64,000 bases of DNA from Malachius bipustulatus (GCA_910589415.1 OU342631.1:19158001-19222000); one strand, 5' to 3'. Numbered from the stretch's first letter, positions 34,467 through 47,460 are shown. Numbers and translations are program-made. Notes: generated from the letters alone by a model not told the origin.

Positions 34467-34819
34467 TCCTCAGCTGGGGGTGACTGCGAACGTTACACCA
34501 ATTTATTCTGAAATCAATTAACGCTCTATAATCATGCGGGAATGTAGGAAATATCACGGTATGTACCAATATCAAAAAAATTATGAAATGCCAAATGCCT
34601 TGGTCTCCAAAACCAAAGAAGTAAATCACTCGTTAAATCGTTTATCGTTTAACACAGCGCAGCGCACAAAAAGAAAAGAAAATTAGAAAATTTAACTGGA
34701 ATAACTGAACTGAACAGAGTGAACAGACTGAACTGAATTCAGTGGATTCGATTATTCGATAGCAGTTTCGGCTCGGCTTTCGGCTTCGAGCGTTCGAGTC
34801 GAGTTCACGTTCGCGGTAG

Positions 34820-35697
34820 TAGGGGACCTGCATTACCGACACTAACGCTTCTGCATTACCGACACTAACGCTTACTAAGGTAGCGGTAGCCGGTAGCGCA
34901 TACACTCGTTGACGTTTACTTAACCTTAACACGGTTATGTTTGAACAGCTTGATGTCATATTTTTGGCACATTTGGTCACAGGCGTAGGTATCAAGTGGA
35001 AAAAGGCGAAGTTTGACAAATGAAAAAAATAATAACACGAATGGAAATCGAGGAATATCCTCTTTCAGTAGGTATTAAAAACAAATTACGGGTTTATTAG
35101 ATCTACGAAGCTGTAGATTTTAGTATTGGGTATAATTTTTAACTCAATATCTAATAGTTACTGAGAAAAAGCTTCTTGGTAGACACACATACGGCAGTAT
35201 GATCTTAGTACTCCTATAAGATCCTCTCATATTGATCCTTAGATATAAAATATAAGATTCATCAAGTAATAAAACCTACCTGACAAACTTCCTGGTTCCA
35301 GGTATACGTAATTCTGAGCTCCGTATATTTTCTGCAATCATAACTACTGTCTGCTGATGGGGCTGGGTGCATTTTTTGTCCAGAAATCCCAGTAACAGGT
35401 AAGTATTGATAAAGGACTATAATGAGTTTAAAATATTAGAAAAGTTACCTTTAGGCTACGCGAAAAAGTAGAAAGCCCTCTTTTTATTGTTAAAACATCC
35501 TTTAACGCAGCAAAGTGTACCTTTTTTTTTTTAAATAAGCGGACTTAATAACAAATTATGTGAATTTTTAGACAGTTCATGGAAAATCTGACGTTTTTGA
35601 AGTTAAATTTGACATTCCCAACTTTTTTCCCAACTTTTTGTGAGAATGAGAATGTGCTACCCTAGTAAGCGTCAGTGTCGGTAATACAGATTCCCTA
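34820..35697. mobile_element. Long copy of the hAT-like MITE with internal insertion
   Basis: Starts TAGGGGACCTGCATTACCG and ends CGGTAATACAGATTCCCTA. The left subterminal unit CTGCATTACCGACACTAACG is duplicated in tandem. The body matches 4604-5054, but about 360 bp of unrelated sequence (about 35175-35540) is inserted near the middle. An 8-bp duplication is not visible. It lies just upstream of SS18. Confidence 0.75.
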
Positions 35698-35711
35698 ACC
35701 TGCCCGCCATC

Positions 35712-35846
35712 CAGTGATGCAAAAATACGGTATTTTATTATTTTTGTATTATACAGCGTATAATACGGTTTAAAATATCGTATAATACAAAAAATACGTA
35801 TTATAAAATGAATAATACAACGTGTATAATACAATTCGCATCACTG
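35712..35846. mobile_element. 135-bp hAT-like MITE
   Basis: Ends CAGTGATGC and GCATCACTG, flanked by CCGCCATC and CCGCCACC, an 8-bp duplication with one mismatch. The interior is full of TAATACG-type short palindromes. A CCACCAGTGCCACTG short tandem follows at 35850-35880. Confidence 0.7.
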
Positions 35847-36301
35847 CCGCCACCAGTGCCACTGCCACCAGTGCCACCTGCCTATAATAATTTTTTTAGG
35901 GTTGTTATTAATGCTGACTGACACATAAAGTTACTAGGCCAGCATTTAGAATAAAAAAAAGAATGTGTAAACGTCAATGTCTCATTTTGATCTTACAGTC
36001 ATTGTCGTTGTGAGGAAAAGTCCTAAAAAAGGTCATTCATTGGTAACATCGGTGTCATTTTTAGAAATGAAAAATGTAAACAAAAACAAAACAAAGGTGT
36101 CTTTGTTGATGAGTCAAGCGAAGTACATTATTGTGTTTATAGTTTATTGTTATTATTAAATTATTTATGTATTTAGTAATAATTCATGATACGTAAACTA
36201 GCAATCTCAGTAGTATGATAATACGTTCGCATTTCTCGCAAATTAGTATAGAAATTTTAAATCTACGCAGTTGACGTTGCTCAATTCCCTCCCTGTTCAC
36301 A

Positions 36302-37429
36302 ATGAAAATTCTCATTTTTCTATTCTTGCTAAAAAATGTGCATCAATCTTTATCCTACAAGCCTGTGATCTTGATGCACGGAATAATGACTGGTAGCGAG
36401 AGTATGGAGTTGATTAAATTGAGAATACAAGAGGTCTGCCTTAAAACGTAAATACCTACTTACTCTTCCAGGGATATAATTTATTTTCATTTCCAGAAAC
36501 ATCCAGGCACCCACGTTTACAATATAAATCAGTTTGAAGGTTGGTCTAGCTTGGAAAGTATGTGGTACCAAGTCAAAAATGTTGGTAATTACGTTATGAA
36601 CATTTCCAGGAATCACTCGGATGGGGTACATTTTATTGGTAAATATCTGAGAGAGAGGTCTTGCTAGTACCTGTACCTGGTAGGGTTGTCAATTGGGCAT
36701 TGATTCTGATTGAATGATTTGTTTTTTTTAGGTTATTCGCAAGGTGCCTTACTCTCCAGAACTATTCTCCAAGCGTTCCCAGAGCACAACGTCCACAATT
36801 TCATATCGCTGAGTGGACCCCAAGCAGGGCAATACGGAAGTAAGGGTCTCGATATCATCACATCTGTAAATCTCTTACCGAAATCATTGTTTCAGCCAAA
36901 TTTTTAGATTTAATTTTCTCTAATCTGGCCCTAGATTCAGCGTACGAATTATTTTATTCCAGAATAGGTCAACACACTTCTGTTGGCAATTACTGGAACG
37001 ATCCTTACCACCAAGCTCTCTTCTACAAATACTCACAATACTTGCCTTACGTTAACAATGATATAAAGACAAACAAAACCGATCAGTTTAAGGTCGGTTT
37101 AACTAAGCTTAAAAATTTTGTTCTTATAGGAGGACCGGATGACGGTGTGATTACTCCTTGGCAGTCTAGGTGAGCAGTTTTTGGTGAAATGATTTAATAT
37201 TATTTTTAAGTAATGTTTCCTTTATTTCAGTCAATTCGGGTATTATAATAATAATGATACAGTAGTAACTGTAGTTGATAGGCCCATTTATAAAGAAGAT
37301 CTCATAGGACTGAAGACTTTGCACGATCAAGGGAAGTTGCAGATGATAACTGTTCCCGGAGTGAACCATTTTATGTGGCATACTGATTTACCTGTTATAG
37401 ATAATTATATTTTACCTTACTTAGATTGA
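36302..37429 (+). CDS. PPT2: Lysosomal palmitoyl-protein thioesterase 2
   Basis: PPT2 is a lysosomal alpha/beta-hydrolase that cleaves acyl-CoA and related thioesters. Five exons (36302-36433, 36497-36638, 36732-36839, 36896-37169, 37231-37429) with agreeing phases give 284 residues (human 302). A signal peptide MKILIFLFLLKN leads into YKPVILMHGIM, the oxyanion-hole strand. The nucleophile is in GYSQG (Ser94), split at its first codon by intron 2. RIGQHTSVGNYWNDPYH and LIGGPDDGVITPWQS are near-diagnostic of PPT2; the latter holds the catalytic Asp, and PGVNHFMWH the His. NIS, NKT and NDT are possible glycosylation sites. Intron 3 is only 56 bp; the straight reading through it hits a stop, so a naive annotation would truncate the gene. 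The joined reading QYGTKFLDLIF fits the human spacing. Confidence 0.95.
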
Positions 37430-37574
37430 TTTTATTATTAATATTTATTATACAGGGTTATTATGTAAGTTGGAAGTTATCAACTGGAACAGTCAGTCAT
37501 TGATACTTAGTCATAATTAGTCAATTTTATGTTACCTACAATTTCACAGTGATAGACCAAGTTCCTCTCTTTTA

Positions 37575-37580
37575 AATAAA
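37575..37580 (+). terminator. Polyadenylation signal of PPT2
   Basis: AATAAA about 145 bp after the stop, followed by T-rich sequence. Confidence 0.55.
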
Positions 37581-38886
37581 TATACTTTTCTCAGCTATGA
37601 TTATTTATTATTTTGATAGTAAATTCTATAATCTTATCAAGTACTTATTCTTCTTTGTACCTCATTTTTCTAAAAAAATGGTACAATAGCTTTTTCTGGG
37701 CAAAAAAATATATAGAGAATACAATCTGTGATTACAAGTTGAAAACATGATGTTACAAATGGTTTTTGGTAAAGGTTATTAAAGTTGACCATTTTGATAA
37801 TGATAATTACCTAGAAAATTTACATCTGATGTATTCGATTTTTATAATACAGAAAAATCAAACTGAAAGTGCTATTATATTCATTTTTCAACGTCAGTCA
37901 GATGTTTTTTGAGAAAAGAATACAAAAGAAAAATTAATCTTTTTATATTAAGTAATATCGGACCTCTTAGATTTTGTAATATTTGAGAATTCTTGGGATT
38001 TAGGTTCTAATTTTAATTGTTACTATAGGTTCCTTGTACAGAACGAATTAGAAAATTGTCGTAAAGTATGTGAGATGAAACTGAAGACATGGACAGTACC
38101 GTGTCGTCCTTATTATGAAATCATCATTCATCAGCATGTCACATCAGTCAGGCACACACTACACACACTATGCCAAGTATGGAACTAAATGTTTAGTCTT
38201 AACTTAACTGGTGTTCAATGGTTTGTGCCTTAATGCTTGGTGGGCAATCAGAGAAACAGAGCTGCAAACCTCTCTTGTATTTTCTAGAGACGCCAGGGGT
38301 AATGGTTTTGACTCCCAACACAGAGAACTAAGGAGCTACACTCTGATCCCCCTATAAGTATACCTTGTTACATTTATTATTTATTATATTATGAAACTGA
38401 AGACATCGGACACCAGGTAAGATAAATATAAGTTCCAAGCTTTCGCATCCTATGTGTAGTGTGTTCCTGACATGTAACATGCTGATGAGTCCCAATAAGG
38501 ATGAAACGGTACCGTCCATGTCTATAATGAAAAATATGATAAAATTAATGAAAAATCTATAATTTTCATCACTCTGTAAAACCATTTCATCCAATATGGG
38601 ATTTCAACAACAGGATATTACGTGTGGAAGTTACGATCGGGACCAGTGGCGGCGATAAGGAGTCGTATCGCCCCCCCCCCCCCCCGCAAATTTTTCAATG
38701 TGTATTTATGATATAGGTAACTGTAAAATATGATGATCATTAGATAGCATTTTAGCACAAGAGTAAAATAAAAACGCGAGTCATCCAAAATAAGGAAATT
38801 GTTGCGCCCCAGCATTTTGCCTGATTTTGATTGGGTATCCTAAGGTATTTCAATTTTTTTTTCGCATCAGGTGCCCTTTTCTTTAA
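37581..38886. other. Intergenic, repeat debris
   Basis: No gene. A run of about 16 C follows AGTGGCGGCGATAAGG at 38643-38687. A CATCACTCTGTAAAACC piece near 38568 recalls the foldback family. Confidence 0.4.
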
Positions 38887-39737
38887 CAGGGTGAGTCCCC
38901 TAATATGGAAAGCTCGATTACACCTATACCATTAAAGATATCGAAATGAACCAAAAAGTGCTGTAAATGGGAGGGTAAAGTGCAGTTTGTAAAATTATTT
39001 TCAGATACACAGGATGGCCCAATATCGCTGTACGCCATACAACTTTGTTATTTTAAATAGGACATCCTCTATATTATTACATTTGCATATTGCTTGAGAA
39101 AAGTAAAAAAGAATGGTTTGTAAAGTTGAAGTTTATGTAATGAGAAATTTATGAGTTATGAACAAATGAAATTCGCGATTTTCCATTTTCAAAGCAACTT
39201 TTCTTAAAAACAGCTCAAGATAGAGGAAAACGGCTTACATGTTCCTATCTTAATTTTTCATTTGGTATCCTATCATGTAGCTGAAATTTTTATACCGGGT
39301 GATGAAAATAATCAAATTTTTTACCACTGTGTATAAAAATTTCATCCATCCAATAGGATACCGCTTGAAAAGTTAAGATAGGGACATGTAAGCCGTTTTC
39401 CTCTATCTTGAGCTGTTTTTAAGAAAAGCTGCTTTGAAAATGGAAAATCGCGATTTTCATTTGTTTATAACTCATAAATTGCTCATTACATACTTCAACT
39501 TTACAAACCATTCTTTTTTACTTTTCTCAAATAATCTAAAGATGTAATAATATAGAGGGTGTCCTATTTAAAATAACAAAGTTGTATGGCGTACAGCGAT
39601 ATTGGGCCACCTATATATCTTAAAATAATTTTACAAACTGTACTTTACCTTCCCATTTACAGCACTTTTTGGTTCATTTCGATATCTTTAATGGTGTAGG
39701 TGTTATCGAGCTTTCCATCTTAGGGGACTCACCCTGT
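38887..39737. mobile_element. Complete 851-bp foldback element
   Basis: Left end ACAGGGTGAGTCCCCTAATA and right end complementary, TTAGGGGACTCACCCTGT. The two halves pair for almost their whole length (for example AGCTCGATTACACCTATACC left, GGTGTAGGTGTTATCGAGCT right) around a centre near 39310, which contains ATACCGGGTGATGAAAA. There is no protein-coding content. Partial copies are at 25343-25600, about 40545-40775 and about 5745-5890, so the family has been active more than once here. Confidence 0.9.
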
Positions 39738-40544
39738 ATATTATTGGATTTAAATTAAAACCTGCAAAAAATCCTACATGGCGATTTGCAAAGGAGTGCA
39801 AGACACTAAATTGTTTTGATCTCACAATTTTCTAAATAAATTTTTCTTGTGTGATTTGATGAGAAAAATTTGAAGCTTGATGTCTCGTCTCCAGACGGTT
39901 TCGAAATTTTCGGTTTAACATCCTGTATTTACAGGCTGATTTCGAAAAATCAACTGTTTGCTCTTGAAGTGATAACTTTTTTCCCCGCCAGATTTAAAAA
40001 AAAGCCTCATAAAGAGTCCCTCATAGAGTAGAGAAATGTACCCTCATAAGCTGGAACTTCAGGTAAGAAAATCCAGGGACGAAAATTGACTCAAGACAAA
40101 CATAAAAAACCAAGATTGCACAAAAATTTACTCAAATTTGAATTTCTCCCGGAAACTGGTTTTTGGAGGAAAATTGAATGAAAATTAACGTGTCTCCAAA
40201 CAGAACTGCAATAATTATGAACAGAATTATGAAGAAATGTTGATAACAGCAGCCAAAAATGACCTACATCTGGCCGTTTTCAGAGGAAATCAGTGCTCTT
40301 CGATGGTTTGTAGAAACAATTTACAAATTAAAAAGCATTGAAGGGCACACTCCATAAATGATGCATTCTTTTTAAACACGGATAAAAAAGTACGGAATAT
40401 CTTATCCATATTATGCGTGAAGAAAATTTAAACATTGCTGAATTTTCCTATATATTTTTTTACAAGCGATATAAAATTGCGGAGAACGGAGAGGGGCCCT
40501 ACTGCAGCTGATAGGACTCTATCGCCGCCGCTGATAGGGGACAT

Positions 40545-40775
40545 GTAAACCGTTTTCAGATATAATGAACCATTTTAAATGAAAATGGAAAGTGGTGATT
40601 TTCATTGGTTGATAGCTCAAAGCCTACTCAATTTAATTTCAAACTGTGAAAATCATTCTTGCTGAGTTTTCTCAGACAATCTGAAAATGTAATAATAAAC
40701 AGGTGTCCTATATAATTAAACTAGCAAAGTTGTATGGTAGCGATATTGGCCCACCCTGTACAGCTGAAATACATT
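40545..40775. repeat. Diverged right-arm fragment of the foldback family
   Basis: GGGGACATGTAAACCGTTTTC, GATTTTCATTGGTTGATAGC, GGTGTCCTAT and GCAAAGTTGTATGG follow the order in the right arm of 38887-39737. It ends near CACCCTGTAC. Confidence 0.7.
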
Positions 40776-40825
40776 TAGGTTGTAGGCATCTTCTAATCAT
40801 AGGTACTAATTTTCTATGGTAATTG

Positions 40826-41380
40826 TTTACATCCGCGGCTCCTAAGTTTCATCAATTTTTTCGGGACCAGCGAAATAGGGGTGTTGGGTGGGTAAGAAGC
40901 TAAAAACAGCCATTGCAAACTAATATTAAGGTCACAACTAAGGCCTCTTTGGCACTACGGTCGAATTTCTATTTTTTTTCACTTTCAGGATAAGGAAAAT
41001 CTTCGAGATTAGCAGTAGCACGGTTTTTATTTTGAATTTGCATATATTTTGCATTTATATTCCAAAAATCGTATAACATCAATCCCTGTGGTCTTTTCAC
41101 GATATGAATAAGCGGATATATTGCAAAAGTACGTGCCTGAATTCGTTTCGAAGCGCTAGGCTTTGTTCTCAAGTGCTTACATCCCGTAGACTCGATGTGT
41201 AATCTTGGCATCTGCCAGGTCCGTACTTTCATTGCACTCTCAAAACCGTGTTTTTAGGCCGTCTTGTGGCTTTCCCTTTCATTTGCAAAGCATAATATGA
41301 ATACCTTCCTGGTGTTACTATAGGTATGTTCTCCACCCCCATAGGTGCCATAGTGAAACTATAGTAGCCGCGGATGTAAA
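40826..41380. mobile_element. 555-bp MITE with ends TTTACATCCGCGGCT
   Basis: The left end TTTACATCCGCGGCTCCTAA and right end AGCCGCGGATGTAAA are inverted repeats; weaker pairing continues inward (GGGGTGTTGGGTGGG against the complement of CCACCCCCATAGG). Minus-strand frames of 68-87 codons inside match nothing known. Confidence 0.65.
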
Positions 41381-44300
41381 TAATGATCTTTTCTATTAAT
41401 CTCAAACGGTAAGGCCGCCTAGTAATGCCCGACACGTTGTTTCAGGACTACAGAAATTAATGCTTATTTCAAAAAACAATACCTTCGAAGCATAGGCGTA
41501 CGCAGGAAAAAGTTGGGGGGTCGACATGTTCTCCAACCCTCTGCTCGCGTGCTCACACGTTTCGATTCTCTGTGAATAAAATTTTACAAAAAAGGTATCG
41601 CCATGCAAGAGAAAGAAATTTGCGCAAAATTACAACTGAATATTTTCAAAAATAACGGAGATCTTAACAAAAAAACTTCTCTTAAAATTTTACTTTGACA
41701 GCCCTATACCTATGAAAGACGCCTAAATGAAAAATAGCATGAGGGAAGTCCCATAATTTTTGGCCAAATAATCTGTGGCCAAGAGCTTGACCCACTAATT
41801 TGTGACACCCTGTAATAGTGGTAATAGTATAAAAAGTGTTAATAAATAGTTTGATAAATAACTAGAGCCTTGGTGACCTTATATGGATGAACCGTTTAAC
41901 GCAGATAATATGTTGTAGACTAATTTGTAGAGGCACAGGGAAACACCGTATTTCTACAACTATTTTTATTCAACTCTAATCTCGTAACACTTCGTAATTG
42001 ATTATTATTAGAATATATAAGAATACATTGAGTAGCAGCCCGGAGCGTTTCCATTTCCTCACTGATCTTGTTCGCGTTGAACTCTGTCTGTCCTCGTTCG
42101 ACGTCTCCCCACTGCTACTGCTTGCAGACGGTCGGTGGTTCCCCGTCGAAACTCACCGTCAGACCACCGTACTGCCGGCGGCGGAAGCAGCCAAGGACAG
42201 CTACCGTAGAGGTGGTCCCACAAATATTGCAATATTATAAAGTTTGCAGCGTCGTTATTTATTTATTTATTTGTTTATAATATTCATGTATAAAGAGTAT
42301 TTTTATAAAAAGAGCATGTTTTTTTAGTAGTTTGAATCTGTTGCTTATTCATCTATACAAACATATTACACCTAAGCTAAAACATTTTTTATATTAGAAG
42401 GAAGGTAAAATGTATGGTGGAGATACTAAAACTAAAAAAAAAACGGTTCTAAATTTATTTTCATATGTATGGGAATCACCGAAACAATTTGTGTTAAAAC
42501 GAAAATCTGATTTGTATTTTTGCAAAGCCTTTGTAATAAAGAACAGAAGCGAAAGTAAGTGGCTGTAACGACGGCAGTATTCTCTGAGGGAATTTGTGTA
42601 GTGGCTATATATCTTCTATGAGCAGTAAACAAGAGAACATAGAGGTTTGGTGAAATCTTAGCGCTGAGGTTTGTTGCTTATGGTGTGAATTGGCCAGGTG
42701 TTATTTTCTTAGGTCCTGCAAAGCCCTACACCGCATTCTACATCTTCATCGACCCAACTACAGGTTACCCGTTGACTGTGTCTGCTATCCTACGGATTTG
42801 TTATCTCAGCCAGACGTGTTATCCTAATACTTGGGATCATTCTTTTGAAATTCCTTTTATAATTCAAAAATTTGCAAAACACACAAAACCACACACAAAA
42901 CAAAAAAAATTGCTCTATAATTTTGTATGTAAAGTTTCTTTGACGAATCACAAGACGATCACTTATCATTATTTAGGCTTTAGAAACATCTGATGGAGTT
43001 ACTAACAAGCATGTTCTGCTTAACTAGTCAAATTGCAATCAAAAGTAGAATAATGACTTTCTTGTTGGAGATTCAATTAATTTGATTTGAATCAGAAGTG
43101 GGATAGTAACGTGTGATGATCGATGCTACTCGAAACGACCTAATCAAAGATATACTGGATCTATTTTTTGCAATTGTGAGTTTCGTAGTATGTAATTTTT
43201 TTGAGGGTGTCAAGTAGGTAGGTACTTTTGGTTATATGATAAAATTCTCCCGGCGCCCTTTACCAAAAGGGATACTATATCTGTTCAAATAGTTTTTATT
43301 TATTTCAGTAGTCATTTATTCGAACCTTTCTTCGAGTTTAAGAAGTTGTTCCAGATCATGCAAGTATGACGTTTCGAGTCATCAACTGATAATCTAATTT
43401 TCAAACATCCGCAACTGGACAAGAAGAGCGGACATGGAAAACCTTCAGTAAATAAATGTGACCTCATGTGTGAAATCTATTACACTCATTAATGTCATAT
43501 AATGTCATACTGTGTTAATTGTTAATTAACTAGACACAAACACAGAGTTGGCGTGGGAATCCTCTCGCTTGTAATCAACGTTACAATTAAAACTACACCA
43601 ATATTTCATGATTTTGAATATACGAGTTCTTCGCGCCTAGCTTTGACTCCTTAATAACCATTCAACAGGATGCTGCCAATTGGTGGAATTTTATTTTTGA
43701 CTACTCTTTTAATTTCGCCATACCTACTTTGTATCAAAGCTATATGTTGTATTCTTATTATCTAATGAGTGAGACAATATAGTCTGATATTAAATTTTGT
43801 CTTTTATAATCCCCACATCCCCAAAAGATCGGAGAGTAATAAGTGAATTTATTTTGTTTATAATCAATCATTATTCGAAATGTGAAACTAATAATACTGG
43901 GCAAGGAAATTGGTTTGGGCCAATGGATTTGTTTTTGGTTTAATTTCTGACAAACTTAACATCTTATGGTATGTTTCCTCAGAAAAAAGTCTTAACTATA
44001 AATAGATAAGTGTATTCTCTGAACACATAAAAAATACAACAACAAAAACCGAAAAAAGAAATAATGGATAAAGGATTTAGATTTAGAAAACAGCAATCTG
44101 TATTGGTAGCCCATAGGCTACATAGAGAGACCGAGATGCATTTAGGAGTTACAGAGACAGAGTGGAAGAAAAGTAATCCCATGTCAGAGAGACGATAGAT
44201 GACCTAAACACCTGCCACCATATCGATTCTTCGCACGCAGCCACATATGCCCTTTTTCCTGCATATTACAACCGCATGTGCAGACACTGGAGATGGAGAG

Positions 44301-44785
44301 TCAACGGAGAACGGCAATTATTTATTAATCTTTCGAGAATCACTAGAATAATTACCTTTGTATCCTATAAATAGAAGTTCTTTTTAGAAAATGCAGTAAT
44401 AATTGAATCATGCAGCACCGAATTGTAACATTTTATCCAAATCGACTTATTATAAATAAGATAAATGCCCGGATCCAGAAAGAAATGATGATGATAGTTT
44501 TGTCTTGTTAAATTTTGTACCGCGATAGCAGAGATTGACTGAGGATTTAGTTGAGCTGAGTTTATTAGTCCACCCCTTAGAATCTAGAAGTTTTATATAG
44601 TTAATCAGTTATCAGAGTACATCTCTGTTATCCTGATTGCTTTATAAGCCATATTCAGAAAAATTTTGAATATGACTATGTATTTCGAAATAAAAAAAAG
44701 AATGTTAGGTAGTTCTTTCCTGAAAATTGATGTGCTATAAAGTTTTTTCTTTGGTTATAGAGGTACATATATAAACTGTTGCTTA
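41381..44785. other. Intergenic, nothing firmly recognised
   Basis: The segment about 41850-42290 has a GC-rich block after AT-rich sequence (GGTCGGTGGTTCCCCGTCG, then GGTGGTCCCACAAATATTGC), which might be a solo LTR, but ends and target duplication were not found. The 102-codon frame at 42685-42993 opens with GTG and shows no domain. TAGGCGTACGCAGG at about 41496 resembles a hAT-type end. Confidence 0.3.
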
Positions 44786-46109
44786 GAGAAAAACATGTTT
44801 TCAGAAATTTGGAAGATTTCAGTTGTGAAGCCTATTCCAAAAGTTAAAAATCCCAAAGATTTTAAGGACCTTAGACCCATAAGTATCTTGCCTGTTCTCT
44901 CAAAGGTATTAGAGAGGATCATGTTGAGCAGCTTACTTCACATTTCGAGGACTTTAATATACTCCCTGTGGTTCAGTCTGGATTTCGATCCCGGCATGGA
45001 TGTGGTACAGCCCTGACCTGTATCAAGGACGACATTCTAAGAGCGAGAGATGCGGGCATGGCTACTGCTTTGGTTCTGTTTGACTTTAGCAGAGCTTTTG
45101 ATACAATTAGTCACCAAACAGATCGGAAGCAAGTGTGGCTGATAAAGTGTCTTTTTTTAGGGCAGTGTTGTCTGGAGTACCTCAGGGCTCTATTCTGGGT
45201 CCCTTATTATACATTTTGTATACATTTGCACTGCCTAAATGTTTTACTACTTGCTCTGCCCACCTATATGCAGACGACACACAGATATACCATTCTTTTT
45301 TTTCTCACGAAATGCAACTTGCAATCCATAACATTAATTATTGCGATATTGAAGCTTTGATATCTTTTGCCAAGCGTTACTGTCTGAATTTAAATCATGA
45401 TAAAACAAAAGTGTTGCGCTTTGGACCACAGCATGTGGTTAGAGAGATTTCAGATTTGTTCACCTTATATGTTGCAAATATAGATTTAAGACCGATTCCT
45501 GAAGACAGAAATCTAGGTGTCATTATTGACAGTCGTTTGAGATTTAAATCTCACATCACGGACTGTGTAAGAAAAGCTTACTACCAACTGAAGTTAATAT
45601 ACAGCAAGCGACACCTGATGAATGTGAAGGTAAAATCGATACTTTGTGATGCACTGGTACTGTCCAGATTGAATTTTTGTGACTTTGTATACGGGCCTAG
45701 CATTGATTCCGCTGATAGGCGCAGGGTACAAGTGCTGCAAAATTCTTGTTTAAGATTCATTTATTGTGTTCGACGCGGGGAACATAAAACTGACCGACTG
45801 AAGGCAAATGGTTGGCTGAGCATGGCAAATAGGAGACATTTGCACGCGGCTTGCTTTTATCATAGACTTTTACTGTTTAAAACACCAGTATACCTAACTG
45901 AGAAAATTACATACCGATCGGATGTGCACAATCTTAATGTCAGATTCAGGGGTACTATGCCAGTCCTGCGTCACAGAACTGAAGATTTTAAAGCCAGTTT
46001 TACATATCAGATTGTTAAGGTGTATGACTCCTTGACTGATCGTTTGAGGTGCACGTCTGGTCGGGTGTTCAAAAAACGTTTTGCTGAAATACTCCTTGCC
46101 GATCAGTGA
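44786..46109 (+). pseudogene. LINE reverse transcriptase remnant, 5'-truncated
   Basis: Encodes much of a non-LTR reverse transcriptase: IWKISVVKPIPKVKNP and LRPISILPVLSKVLER, then VQSGFRSRHGCGTALT, LVLFDFSRAFDTI, SGVPQGSILGPLL and the catalytic YADDTQIY, followed by the thumb and connection to LLADQ and a TGA at 46107-46109. It is broken by a frame change near 44960, a deletion after DTISHQ and a one-base shift near 45130. The endonuclease is missing. The motif style fits the CR1/L2/jockey group; I cannot choose among these. Inactive. Confidence 0.85.
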
Positions 46110-46297
46110 AGAGTTTGAAAAATTTCGTGGCGGATTGTGTTGCTGTCACCAGTAAATTGGTGACCAGAAGTCTCAAAAATACAATTTTAATTCTTGAAAA
46201 TTATGCCTAAAGGAATCCAAGAATCCTTATGGGAATTGGCCCGGCTAAATTTGATGTAACTTTGGGGATCGGAGAATGGAATTTCCCATCCCCCCAT
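46110..46297. other. Probable 3' UTR of the LINE remnant
   Basis: Non-coding sequence directly after the LINE stop; no A-tail or target duplication is evident before the next MITE begins. Confidence 0.35.
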
Positions 46298-46665
46298 CCC
46301 CAATTGTTTTATAAAGAAATCTTAGACAGTTCATTTGTTATTTTTAAAATCGAAAAGCTGCTTCTGTTACGGTAGTTACATTTTTGGTCTGTTGCAAAAA
46401 TAGGAAAAAGTGTCCATTTTGTGATATCATTTTTGTAATAAGCCTTGACTGTGACCTTAAAATTGTATATTTTTATAATTTTTGACATTTTTGTTTCTCG
46501 TACTTACAGCTATGAAAATGATAACACAAAACGAAAACTTTTTCCTGCTTTTCTCGATAATAGCTCAACAGACTTAAAAAGTAACTACCGCAACAGAAGC
46601 AGCTTTTCAATCCTGACAAATAAAGATGTCTAAGATTTCTTAATTTATAAAATAATTATTAGGGG
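46298..46665. mobile_element. 368-bp MITE
   Basis: The left end CCCCAATTGTTTTATAAA, GAAATCTTAGACAG and AAAAGCTGCTTCTGTTACGG pairs with the right end CCGCAACAGAAGCAGCTTTT, GTCTAAGATTTCTT and TTTATAAAATAATTATTAGGGG-type sequence, inverted repeats of about 80 bp. The 62-codon frame at 46445 is a shadow. Confidence 0.75.
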
Positions 46666-47034
46666 AGGGGCTATATTTAAGAATATAAGAATGACTGTCG
46701 TGAGATAAAAAATTCATCTTCATAATATCTTGAAAACGGGAGTTTTTTTTTTGGGGGGGGGGGGGAACTTCTGATCCACTCATCAAATATTACCGATCTC
46801 CAATCCATTTGTTACAACAAATTTAACTCAGAGCTAATTCCTATAAGGATTCTGCGGGGTTCAAAAATCTTCAAAGCTCGAATCGTGAATCAAAGAAAAT
46901 CATTTGTTTTTATAGGACGCTTTTTTTCAGATATTTTTGCCTGCTTTTAGAGAGGATTTTTAGTCTTGCTTTTAGAGAGGATTTGGTTCTGATAAAAGAA
47001 TAAGTAACGAAACAAATTTGAGACAAATCCAGCA

Positions 47035-47215
47035 CATGCAGAAATCTGGCACATTTGTATTTGTGTAAATTTTAAGCTCTGCAAGTGGTTTTTGATTAGA
47101 AAACAGGTTGAGATCCTTATCTATCCGATCTTTGGAAATTATGAAGTGACTTTTTTGACTATAAGATAACTCTTGTCCAGATTTATGGAAAAAAATGGAA
47201 AGATCAATCAGGAAA
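47035..47215. repeat. Dispersed repeat, copy 1 (second copy 49800-49990)
   Basis: Shares AACAGGTTGAGATCCTTATC, AGATAACTCTTGTCCAG and ATTTATGGAAA with 49800-49990 in direct orientation. Function and class unknown. Confidence 0.65.
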
Positions 47216-47460
47216 AACTGCAGAAACCAAATTTAAGAAAAATCGATCCAGATACGAGAATTTGGAGCTACATTTTTTATGTTTCAAATTACTCAAAATT
47301 CAAGCTCATGCACATAATGTCGTGGTTTTTAGAATTAGGAAGAGATTGAGAACTCCTGCAATATAAATTCCATATCACTTCATTCATTCTCATTTCAGTA
47401 ACAGATATGATCTTCGTAAAAATGTTATAATAGTATATTATGCAACGAGCTTATAATGAA

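Noticed and set aside
34642..35019. 125-codon minus-strand frame sharing a segment with 4628-4816
   Set aside because: The shared segment is MITE body sequence, open by chance in both copies.
38655..38690. Poly-C run as a functional signal
   Set aside because: A homopolymer next to a repeat end; length is probably unreliable in assembly.
41850..42300. Possible solo LTR
   Set aside because: AT-to-GC shift and a GGTGGTCCCACAA block are suggestive, but no TG/CA ends, duplication or primer-binding site was found.
42685..42993. 102-codon plus-strand frame
   Set aside because: GTG start, no domain, no splice context; likely chance.
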